From NCBI GenBank assembly GCA_038240295.1, contig JBBSDW010000180.1, positions 1 through 5,722 on the forward strand: a stretch of DNA of 5,722 bases. Direction: 5' to 3'. The notes under the pieces are model-generated. The model was not told the origin of the DNA, did no database searches, and saw nothing but the letters and a program-made list of their open reading frames with translations. A program made the translations under genes and the position numbers. Below, piece after piece: positions 1 through 5,369 of this stretch (the stretch's first letter is position 1; each line of letters starts with the position of its first letter). This stretch comes from JABDDM01 sp038240295. GTDB taxonomy: Bacteria > Bacteroidota > Ignavibacteria > Palsa-1295.

Positions 1-71
1 CCAATCAGCGTTTTCTTCGCACGCGCCTCGCGAAACGTTTCGCCGACGATCGCCAAAAATTTATTGATCAT
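1..71 (-). CDS. ABC-2 type transporter permease, N-terminal fragment (runs off window)
   Basis: Only the first 23 codons are inside the window, reading MINKFLAIVGETFREARAKK and then TLI. A short amphipathic basic start with an 'ETFREARxKK' stretch is typical of the cytoplasmic N-terminus of ABC-2 family permeases (NatB-like exporters), just before the first membrane helix; that helix lies outside the window. The start codon overlaps the stop of the upstream ATPase gene (ATGA), which indicates translational coupling, and a strong SD lies inside the end of the ATPase gene. The permease would form the membrane half of the exporter. The substrate cannot be inferred. The family assignment rests mainly on the coupled ATPase. 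Confidence 0.75.
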   Translation of the reverse strand, partial: MINKFLAIVGETFREARAKKTLI

Positions 72-994
72 TGTTTGGTTACCTCCGCAGCACCGATAAG
101 TTTGATAAAGAGATCTTCGAGGCTCGAGCGCTTCGAGTGAATATTTTCGATCAAGAGTTTCTCGGCGCGAAGTTGGTCGATGCCGAAGTTTAAGGCTTCG
201 ACCGAATTGTAAGATGTCTCGAACATATTTCCCGATTGCGTAATGATATGCGCACCCAGGATCGCGCGGGCCTGCTCGACGTTTGTCGAAGCGATCTGGA
301 TCTCATACCGGTTCGGCGCATTAAGAAGCGAATTCACTGTCCCTTCACGGATCAACTTTCCATGATTCATAATTGCAACGCGGTCGGAAACCTGTTCGAC
401 CTCCGAAAGCAGATGCGAGTTCAGAAAGATCGTCTTGCCGACGCTTTTGAGATGTCCGAGAATATCGCGGATCTCTTTTCTGCCAACAGGATCGACGCCG
501 TCGGTTGGTTCGTCGAGCATGATGAGATCGGGATCATTGATCAAGGCTTGCGCAAGCCCGAGCCGCTGCATCATTCCTTTCGAATATTTCCGGACTTTGG
601 TCGTGCGCCACTCGGCCATTCCGACGAGCCCCAGCGTTTCGGTGATGCGCTTTTGGAGAAGTGTCCCCTCTACTCCTGAGAGCTTGCCAAAATAGGAGAG
701 CACTTGTTCACCCGTTAAGTGCAAGGGATAGCGATGATTCTCCGGCAAATAGCCGATCCGCTCTTTTGCCTTGACCGAACCAAGCGCCTGACCGAATACC
801 GACCCGGTGCCTGCCGTGTTAAAAACGATACCAAGCACACATTTGATCAGCGTCGTCTTGCCGGCTCCGTTGGGACCGAGCAAGGAAAAAATTTCACCCT
901 GACCCACGGAGAGCGAGACGCCTTGCAAGGCGTGCACACTCTTCGTTTTGGATCCGAAGGTTTTGGTGAGATCTGTTACTGAAAGTATTTCCAT
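68..994 (-). CDS. ABC transporter ATP-binding protein (ABC-2 exporter type)
   Basis: This 308-residue protein is the cytoplasmic ATPase of an exporter, driving the permease encoded immediately downstream. The nucleotide-binding domain fills about residues 4-225. Walker A is GPNGAGKTT (40-48). The Q-loop position reads GYLPEN (81-86), with Glu instead of Gln, as is common in this subfamily. The signature is YSKGMMQR (137-144). Walker B is LIMLDEP (157-163), with catalytic Glu162. The D-loop region is GVDP (166-169) and the switch histidine is His194 in LNSHLLSE. Residues from about 228 to 308 form the C-terminal extension usual in NatA/CcmA-like exporter ATPases. Length is normal for the family. 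The ATG at 994 starts just before the first beta strand; no SD is visible before it. The ligand is unknown. The gene is divergent from tRNA-Cys and probably unrelated to the rimP cluster. Confidence 0.95.
   Translation of the reverse strand: MEILSVTDLTKTFGSKTKSVHALQGVSLSVGQGEIFSLLGPNGAGKTTLIKCVLGIVFNTAGTGSVFGQALGSVKAKERIGYLPENHRYPLHLTGEQVLSYFGKLSGVEGTLLQKRITETLGLVGMAEWRTTKVRKYSKGMMQRLGLAQALINDPDLIMLDEPTDGVDPVGRKEIRDILGHLKSVGKTIFLNSHLLSEVEQVSDRVAIMNHGKLIREGTVNSLLNAPNRYEIQIASTNVEQARAILGAHIITQSGNMFETSYNSVEALNFGIDQLRAEKLLIENIHSKRSSLEDLFIKLIGAAEVTKQ
81..86 (-). promoter_or_regulatory. Strong Shine-Dalgarno for the ABC permease
   Basis: On the minus strand GGAGGT is followed by 9 nt and then the permease ATG (71-69). 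It lies inside the last codons of the ATPase gene. It supports the ATG at 71 and shows that this organism can use SD sequences, although most other genes here have weak or no SD. Confidence 0.75.
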
Positions 995-1156
995 GAAATA
1001 AATGAAACAGGGTGCGTAATAAGGTGCGCGAAACTCAATGCGAATATATCACATTGCCGCAAGTAAAAGGAAAAGGGAACTCTACCAAACCGCGATTCGT
1101 AGTTTCGAAGCATCGCAAAGGCGGCCTTCACCGGTCGGCCTCAGGATGCAATGTTC

Positions 1157-1228
1157 GGCGCCGTAGCCAAGTGGTAAGGCAGAGCTCTGCAAAAGCTTTA
1201 TTCCGCAGTTCGAATCTGCGCGGCGCCT
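1157..1228 (+). tRNA. tRNA-Cys (anticodon GCA)
   Basis: A full cloverleaf can be drawn. The acceptor stem has seven Watson-Crick pairs (1157-1163 with 1221-1227). The D stem is GCC/GGC (1166-1168 with 1178-1180). The anticodon stem is 1182-1186 with 1194-1198 (one G-U), with loop CTGCAAA and anticodon GCA at 1189-1191. The variable loop is short (1199-1203). The T stem has five pairs (1204-1208 with 1216-1220) around loop TTCGAAT. The discriminator base is U (1228), the expected identity element for cysteine tRNA. CCA is not encoded (CTT follows), so a CCA-adding enzyme must complete the 3' end. It stands alone between the divergent ABC operon and the OmpA-family gene. No convincing promoter was seen in 995-1156 and no T-tract terminator after it. 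Confidence 0.96.
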
Positions 1229-1333
1229 CTTGATCAGATCATTTCTTTCTCACTCCTTCCACCGATCGTTGCCGTTCTGAGAGATTGTCACTCGTGCGGA
1301 AAATTTCGTGCTCAACATATTTATCGCCGCACC

Positions 1334-2917
1334 TTGCTTCGTCTGCGCAAAGCTCTTCTTGGATCCTCTATTCCGCTGCTCCCATTCGTAGCGTTCCTGC
1401 TGTGCGCCTTTACGCAGAGTGCGATGGCGCAGGATCACGAAACACGCATCGAGCGGAAGCCGACACTCAAAAAAGTGAATCTCGGTCCTGATGTCAACTC
1501 CGAATATTCCGAACTCTCGCCGATCATCTCTCCCGATGGCAAACTCCTCTTTTTTACAATGGGCATTGGTAACCCCGCGAATATGGGGGATGCGCATCTT
1601 CAGGATTGTTACGTCTCAAAGAGGATTCCGAATGCAGGCTGGTCGCAGCCGATCAACCTCGGAGCCCCGATCAATTCGACCGGCAATGATGCGATCTCCG
1701 GCGTTTCGCCAGATGGCAGCGTTCTCTTCATCAAAAATTTCGAACACAATCGTGTGAGCGGCCTTTGCTTCGCGAGGCATAATCGGAACGAATGGAAGAT
1801 CGATTCGATCACGATCGATAATTACAGCAATTCAAATCCGCTTTCGTCGCAGTGTATCAGTGCCGACTTCCGGTATATCATTTTTAGTGCTGAACGACAG
1901 GACGGTTACGGAGCTCTCGATCTCTATGTTTCGAGAGTGATCGATCCAGCGACCAATCACTACGGAGCGCCTGAAAATCTCGGCCCCGTCGTGAATTCGA
2001 CCAAAGATGAATTTGCGCCGTTCCTTGCTGCCGATGGGCAATCGCTCTATTTTTCTTCGAAAGGGCTCGGAGGATATGGTGACGCCGATGTGTTCGTTTC
2101 CAAACGTCTCGATGATTCCTGGGTAAATTGGACAGCTCCAAAAAATCTTGGTCCCGAGCTGAACACGACAGGCATGGACGCTTATTACAGCATCCCCGCC
2201 AGCGGAGACGTCGCCTATTATTCTTCGGCCAACGGAGCGAACCACATGGATCTCTATATCGTGCAGCTCGATAAAGATATTCGTCCCGATCCCGTGATTC
2301 TCGTGACAGGCCGCGTGACAAACAAGCACCATCAGTCGCTCGAAGCGAACGTGGCATGCACTCCGATGGGAAGCGATAGCGAAACAGTCTCAACGGTCAC
2401 CAACGTGCTGAACGGTCACTTCGCTGTCGTGCTTCCTTCCGGTCGAAATTATGGGCTTCGGGTCGAGTCGCCGAATTATCTTCCCTTCAGCGATAATCTG
2501 AATCTCAATGATGCTTCGCTTTACAAAGAAATTTCGCTTACGATCGAACTCGATTCGCTTCAGGCGGGCAATAGCTTTGTGCTTAAAAATATCTTTTTTG
2601 ATCTGGATCAGGCGAGCCTTCGACCCGATTCAAAATATGAGCTCGATAAACTGGTTGGGCTGCTCCGGCACAATCTCACGCTGACCGCGAAGATCGAGGG
2701 CTACACCGATACATTAGGGACGGCTGCGCATAACACCCAACTTTCGCTGGCTCGCGCGGAGGCCGTTGTGCAATATCTGGTCAAGGCTGGCATCAATAAT
2801 GATAGACTATCAGCCGTCGGAATGGGGGAGCAGGATCCAATCGCTCCGAATTCGACAGACGAAGGTCGGCAGCTCAATCGAAGAGTGGTCTTCCGCGTTG
2901 TCTCGTCAAAACCTTAA
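1334..2917 (+). CDS. Secreted PD40-repeat / OmpA C-terminal domain protein (PorE-like domain order)
   Basis: This 527-residue exported protein probably anchors to peptidoglycan in the periplasm. Starting at TTG 1334 gives a good signal peptide: basic LRLRK, a hydrophobic core at about 11-27, and an AMA-Q cleavage near residue 32. No in-frame ATG precedes Met31, and no SD is visible. Five PD40/WD40-like blades follow, marked by 'SPDG' and similar turns at about 66-69, 125-128, 176-179, 232-235 and 288-291. Four carry an 'NLGxxxN' lead-in (49-55, 108-114, 216-221, 271-277). Residues of about 322-395 look like a carboxypeptidase-regulatory-like beta sandwich (VTGRVTNKHHQSLEANV). The OmpA C-terminal domain spans about 417-523, with the peptidoglycan-binding pair Asp459 (GYTDTLG) and Arg474 (SLARAEAV). 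This propeller-CRD-OmpA order is that of PorE of the type IX secretion system, but the N-terminal TPR part and a clear lipobox are missing. A T9SS role is therefore only a possibility; many FCB paralogues share this layout. rimP starts 27 nt downstream. Confidence 0.88.
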   Translation: MLRLRKALLGSSIPLLPFVAFLLCAFTQSAMAQDHETRIERKPTLKKVNLGPDVNSEYSELSPIISPDGKLLFFTMGIGNPANMGDAHLQDCYVSKRIPNAGWSQPINLGAPINSTGNDAISGVSPDGSVLFIKNFEHNRVSGLCFARHNRNEWKIDSITIDNYSNSNPLSSQCISADFRYIIFSAERQDGYGALDLYVSRVIDPATNHYGAPENLGPVVNSTKDEFAPFLAADGQSLYFSSKGLGGYGDADVFVSKRLDDSWVNWTAPKNLGPELNTTGMDAYYSIPASGDVAYYSSANGANHMDLYIVQLDKDIRPDPVILVTGRVTNKHHQSLEANVACTPMGSDSETVSTVTNVLNGHFAVVLPSGRNYGLRVESPNYLPFSDNLNLNDASLYKEISLTIELDSLQAGNSFVLKNIFFDLDQASLRPDSKYELDKLVGLLRHNLTLTAKIEGYTDTLGTAAHNTQLSLARAEAVVQYLVKAGINNDRLSAVGMGEQDPIAPNSTDEGRQLNRRVVFRVVSSKP

Positions 2918-2944
2918 ATGTGCGAATCCGAACCACCTTAGAAT

Positions 2945-3517
2945 ATGGAAAAAGACTTTAAACACGATATCACACTGCATCTCCAGCCATTTGCGGAAGC
3001 CGCAGCGACAAAGCGCAGTTTGAATTTGCTTCGGATCACAGTTCGTGGATCCCAGCATAATCCGGTGATCGAGGTGACGATCGACGGCGCAAGGCTTGTT
3101 TCGATCGAAGATTGCGAAACGATCAGCCGCGAACTTCATGATGCCATTGAGTCGAAAGGCAAGATTTCGGAGAACTTCAGGCTCGATGTGATGTCTCCTG
3201 GCTTAGAAGAACCGATCGTCGAGGATTGGCAATTCGAGAAATCGTTGAATCGCCTGGTCGAGATTCACTATCGAGACCAAGGAGAAACGCACACGGTCCA
3301 CGGCAAACTTCGCGAATTCACGAAGGAACACATTTCATTCGAGCCGCTTTTGAAAGCGGGGAAGGCTGTCAAAAAGGTCGTCATGCAGGTCATCCCCGAA
3401 CCATTGGAGATCCAGGCGGACGAACAGGTTTATGACGAAAGCGTCGCTTTGGTCTTGATCGCCCGTTCCGAGATCGAAAAACTCGCTGCCTTACCTGATT
3501 TTTCTGGCAAAGCGTAA
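2945..3517 (+). CDS. rimP: Ribosome maturation factor RimP
   Basis: RimP binds the 30S subunit and is needed for its late maturation. In this 190-residue protein the N-terminal domain shows VIEVTIDG (41-48) and SIEDCETISREL (53-64), matching the family's 'DxxxxVxxDDCxxxS' region. RLDVMSPGLEEPI (79-91) is the hallmark '(L/V)EVSSPGL-x-RPL' motif at the domain junction. The C-terminal SH3-like domain begins near VEIHYRD (105-111) and ends near residue 175. The protein is about 40 residues longer than E. coli RimP, mainly through a stretch at about 135-160 (LKAGKAVKKVVMQVIPEPLE), which looks like an enlarged loop or extra strands. Position before nusA and infB is the usual rimP context. The ATG at 2945 gives a normal N-terminus, but there is no clear SD. 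The 27-nt gap after the OmpA-family gene suggests possible co-transcription. Confidence 0.92.
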   Translation: MEKDFKHDITLHLQPFAEAAATKRSLNLLRITVRGSQHNPVIEVTIDGARLVSIEDCETISRELHDAIESKGKISENFRLDVMSPGLEEPIVEDWQFEKSLNRLVEIHYRDQGETHTVHGKLREFTKEHISFEPLLKAGKAVKKVVMQVIPEPLEIQADEQVYDESVALVLIARSEIEKLAALPDFSGKA

Positions 3518-3766
3518 CGATATTCTCCCAAATAGGCAGCTTTCAAAGAAATTTTAGGCATTCTCCGCCTGTTCAGTGTGGTTCGCAAGTAGGAACTACA
3601 AGAACACTTCAGAAAACCCTGTTTAGGGACTTCTTTCGCGAGCCGGATCATGATCCGGCTAGTTAGCGTTGGCTTCTGACTGTTCATTTTTCCCAGATCG
3701 GGATACACTCATGCCGTGATCGGTCAAGCGCGCTAGGCGCAAACCGAGAGCGGATGTCATAGGTAC
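3518..3766 (+). promoter_or_regulatory. rimP-nusA intergenic region, probable nusA leader
   Basis: This is 249 nt without a credible gene, long for a cluster usually packed tightly. Besides the palindrome at 3641-3660 it holds several weaker stems. AGTGT (3575-3579) and TTC (3582-3584) pair with GAACACT (3602-3608), enclosing the small hairpin GTAG/CTAC (3589-3592 with 3596-3599). CCCT/AGGG pairs at 3617-3620 with 3625-3628. CGGT/ACCG (3721-3724 with 3743-3746) encloses GCGC/GCGC (3728-3731 with 3737-3740). AGG at 3761-3763 is a weak SD very close to the nusA ATG. No promoter with convincing -35 and -10 boxes was found. A leader role is inferred from position and structure. Confidence 0.4.
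3641..3660. repeat. Perfect 20-bp palindrome in the rimP-nusA gap
   Basis: The half-site AGCCGGATCA is followed immediately by its exact reverse complement. As RNA it would be an 8-bp stem with a CATG tetraloop. As DNA it is a two-fold symmetric site that a dimeric regulator could bind. It sits 106 nt before the nusA start. No T-tract follows on either strand, so it is not a normal intrinsic terminator. The function is unknown. Confidence 0.7.
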
Positions 3767-5152
3767 ATGAATCCTCTTATTGTAGAATCATTCGCGGATA
3801 TGGTCCGCGAGAAGGGTATTGACCGCGACATCCTCATGTCAGTCATCGAGGAGACGTTCGGGATGATGATCCGTAAAAAATACGGATTAGAGGCGAAGTT
3901 CGATCTTGTCATGAATATGGACAAGGGTGACATCGAAGTCTATCTCGAAAAATCTGTCGTCGATACGGTCGAAGATCCCACCACGCAAATCTCCGTTGCC
4001 GATGCTGCCGCCAAATCTGGCGAAGAGCTCGAGGCTGGCGACGAATATGTCGAGATCGTAAATCTCGGAAAGGATTTTGGACGCCGCTTGATCGTTACTG
4101 CTAAGCAGAACCTGAATCAGCGCATCCGTGAGATCGAAAAGGACAATTTGTTCAACGAGTACAACGCACTCGTTGGAGATATTCTCGTAGGTGAAGTTTA
4201 CCAGATCCGCCACGGCGATCTCTTCGTGCTGCATAACCGCCGTGAACTGCTTCTGCCAAAGAGCGAGCAGATCGGGCGCGAGCGCTGGCGTAAGGGCGAT
4301 ACGATCCGCGCGATCGTGAAAGAAGTCCGCCGGGGCGGGCCAAACTCGACACCGGTCGTAGTACTTTCTCGCTCCGATCCAAGATTCCTCGAGCGCTTGA
4401 TGGAGATCGAGATCCCAGAAATTTATGATGGTATCATTCTGATCAAAGGAGTAGCGCGCGAGCCGGGCGAACGTGCGAAAGTTGCAGTCGAATCGACCGA
4501 CGATCGTGTCGATCCAGTTGGAGCTTGCGTCGGAATGAAAGGTGTACGTATTCATAGCATCGTCCGCGAACTCGCGAACGAGAACATCGACGTTATCCCG
4601 TGGTCGGAAGATACCGCGCAGTTTTTAATGCGCGCACTTTCGCCAGCCAAACTTCTTCAGGTCGAACTGAACGAAGAATCGCATACGGCCACCGTGCTCG
4701 TTTCGGACGATCAGGTTTCACTTGCAATCGGCAAGCAGGGGCAGAATGTTCGCCTCGCTTCACGACTCACCGGATACCAGATCAATCTGGTCAAAGAAGC
4801 GCGTGACGAGGAAGATATCGAGCTTATCGAATTCCGTGATGAGATCGGGCTCGATCTTTATACCGAGCTCATTCGCGCTCGTATCGACACAGCAAAAGAA
4901 TTTTTGAGTACGTCGGAAGCCGACCTCATGCACATTCCGGGCATGACGACGGAGCAGCTTGGAGTCATTCGTGGCGTCCTCGAGCGCGAGTTCGCGCAGG
5001 CGGATGCAGCGATTGAGAATGTTGCTGAACAGGCTGGTATCAATCTGACGACACTCAAGAGCGATGGTTCGGTCAATCGAACCGTTGAAGGACGCGTTGA
5101 CGATAAGGATGTCGTCGAGGCGGGTACTTCGCAGAACGGTGTCGCATCATAA
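3767..5152 (+). CDS. nusA: Transcription termination/antitermination factor NusA
   Basis: NusA binds RNA polymerase and nascent RNA and modulates pausing, termination and antitermination. Domains of the 461-residue protein in order are as follows. The RNAP-binding N-terminal domain is about 1-130, with the family start 'ESFADMVREKGIDRDILMSV' and KKYG at 37-40. The S1 domain is about 134-200 (GDILVGEVYQIRHGDLFV, LLPKSEQI). KH1 is about 205-278, with REPGERAKVAV (231-241) and DPVGACVGMKG (249-259). KH2 is about 280-346, with the IGKQGQNVRLAS motif (321-332). A C-terminal part at about 350-415 contains a helix-hairpin-helix-like segment (DLMHIPGMTTEQLGVI, 386-401), followed by a polar tail ending at 461. 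Length and layout fit a NusA without the two acidic repeats of E. coli. The ATG at 3767 gives the normal N-terminus. It lies between rimP and infB, as in most bacteria. Confidence 0.97.
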   Translation: MNPLIVESFADMVREKGIDRDILMSVIEETFGMMIRKKYGLEAKFDLVMNMDKGDIEVYLEKSVVDTVEDPTTQISVADAAAKSGEELEAGDEYVEIVNLGKDFGRRLIVTAKQNLNQRIREIEKDNLFNEYNALVGDILVGEVYQIRHGDLFVLHNRRELLLPKSEQIGRERWRKGDTIRAIVKEVRRGGPNSTPVVVLSRSDPRFLERLMEIEIPEIYDGIILIKGVAREPGERAKVAVESTDDRVDPVGACVGMKGVRIHSIVRELANENIDVIPWSEDTAQFLMRALSPAKLLQVELNEESHTATVLVSDDQVSLAIGKQGQNVRLASRLTGYQINLVKEARDEEDIELIEFRDEIGLDLYTELIRARIDTAKEFLSTSEADLMHIPGMTTEQLGVIRGVLEREFAQADAAIENVAEQAGINLTTLKSDGSVNRTVEGRVDDKDVVEAGTSQNGVAS

Positions 5153-5176
5153 GCAGGTGATGCGCGCTGGAATGCC

Positions 5177-5209
5177 CCTGCATTGGTCGCCGATCGGCGA
5201 GAATGCAGG
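5177..5209 (+). repeat. Two-tier hairpin after nusA
   Basis: CCTGCATT (5177-5184) pairs with AATGCAGG (5202-5209), eight perfect pairs. After a GG/G internal loop, TCGCC (5187-5191) pairs with GGCGA (5196-5200) around a GATC tetraloop. The inner part is a 14-bp palindrome in DNA. The GCATT at 5180-5184 can pair instead with AATGC at 5171-5175, giving an alternative small hairpin. No T-run follows, so it is not a standard terminator. Confidence 0.65.
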
Positions 5210-5253
5210 TTCACATCGGACTATGCCGTTAGGGTGTATGCCGAAAAAAGAGG

Positions 5254-5274
5254 AAGGAGGAGGCACGTATGTAA
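5254..5274 (+). promoter_or_regulatory. Strong Shine-Dalgarno plus start-stop element (AUG-UAA)
   Basis: AAGGAGG (5254-5260) is the best SD-like sequence on the plus strand of the window. Eight bases later comes ATG (5269-5271), directly followed by TAA (5272-5274). A ribosome initiating there would terminate without forming a peptide bond. The SD and AUG both lie in the 5' arm of the hairpin 5255-5296, so access would depend on RNA folding. The GGAGGAGG stretch could be a chance purine run, but the spacing is that of a real initiation site. Confidence 0.45.
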
Positions 5275-5296
5275 CGTAAATATACGCGCCTCACCT
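5255..5296 (+). repeat. Long hairpin burying the SD and AUG
   Basis: Pairs are 5255-5257 with 5294-5296, then an asymmetric internal loop (5258-5259 / 5293). Next come 5260-5264 with 5288-5292, one A/C mismatch (5265/5287), and 5266-5272 with 5280-5286 (one G-U). The loop is seven bases (5273-5279). That makes 15 pairs in total. The start codon 5269-5271 is fully paired and the UAA stop reaches into the loop. Confidence 0.6.
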
Positions 5297-5316
5297 GCAG
5301 TACGAGACCTGTTTCG

Positions 5317-5345
5317 GTGGATCACATACTTCACATGTGATCCAC
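5317..5345 (+). repeat. Perfect 11-bp hairpin just upstream of infB
   Basis: GTGGATCACAT (5317-5327) is exactly complementary to ATGTGATCCAC (5335-5345), with a seven-base loop. It ends 24 nt before the infB ATG and directly before the weak SD-like GAAGGG (5349-5354). No T-run follows. It could be a translation-control stem, an RNA processing or stability element, or a DNA operator with inverted half-sites. Confidence 0.65.
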
Positions 5346-5369
5346 GCTGAAGGGTCACAATCATTGAGC

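Larger units (their letters stand above)
5153..5369 (+). promoter_or_regulatory. Highly structured nusA-infB intergenic region (candidate cis-regulatory RNA)
   Basis: The 217-nt spacer is rich in complementary segments. Bases 5153-5166, starting one base after the nusA stop, pair with 5285-5298 at 13 of 14 positions (only 5161/5290 mismatched) and would close the region into one loop. The same 3' segment can instead pair with 5255-5272, where it buries an SD and an AUG. ACCTGCA (5293-5299) could also pair with TGCAGGT (5204-5210). These pairings exclude one another, as in riboswitches and attenuators. Direct repeats of TATGCCG occur at 5222-5228 and 5237-5243. I do not recognise a named RNA family here, and I see no T-tract terminator. 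The likely target is infB. A protein-bound leader or a processed RNA is also possible. Confidence 0.5.

Noticed and set aside
1231..1250. Terminator after tRNA-Cys (TGATCAGATCA followed by T-rich sequence)
   Set aside because: The inverted repeat leaves a one-base loop and the T-run is interrupted, so a stable terminator hairpin is not supported.
1229..1333. Promoter for the OmpA-family gene (TTGTCA at 1285-1290, TATTTAT at 1318-1324)
   Set aside because: The boxes are about 27 bp apart, too far for a normal sigma-70 promoter, and no Bacteroidota-type -33/-7 pair was clear.
1832..2393. Two overlapping long minus-strand frames within the OmpA-family gene
   Set aside because: Both are antisense to a clearly coding plus-strand gene, overlap each other, and show only His/Arg/Cys-rich sequence without domains.
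3430..3708. 92-codon minus-strand frame overlapping the end of rimP and the rimP-nusA gap
   Set aside because: No recognisable domain, low-complexity Ser/Arg/Lys composition, antisense to the conserved rimP end, and no SD. It is taken as chance.
3887..4555. 222-codon minus-strand frame inside nusA
   Set aside because: It is the complement of conserved NusA S1/KH coding sequence; the antisense frame is open because of codon bias, with no family resemblance.
5177..5209. Intrinsic terminator between nusA and infB
   Set aside because: The stem is strong, but it is followed by TTCACATC rather than a T-tract.
5064..5279. 71-codon plus-strand frame across the nusA end and the spacer
   Set aside because: Most of it lies out of frame inside nusA and has no SD. 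Only its last part (from 5223 or 5238) was kept, as a low-confidence leader peptide idea.
5153..5300. tmRNA, SRP RNA or a known riboswitch class in the nusA-infB spacer
   Set aside because: No tRNA-like ends or tag frame of tmRNA, no SRP GGAA apical motif in proper context, and no conserved core of the TPP, FMN, SAM, cobalamin, glycine or c-di-GMP classes was recognised.
5321..5340. CRP-type operator in the infB hairpin (ATCACAT...ATGTGAT)
   Set aside because: The half-sites are in the opposite orientation to the TGTGA-N6-TCACA consensus, so a CRP/FNR site is not supported.
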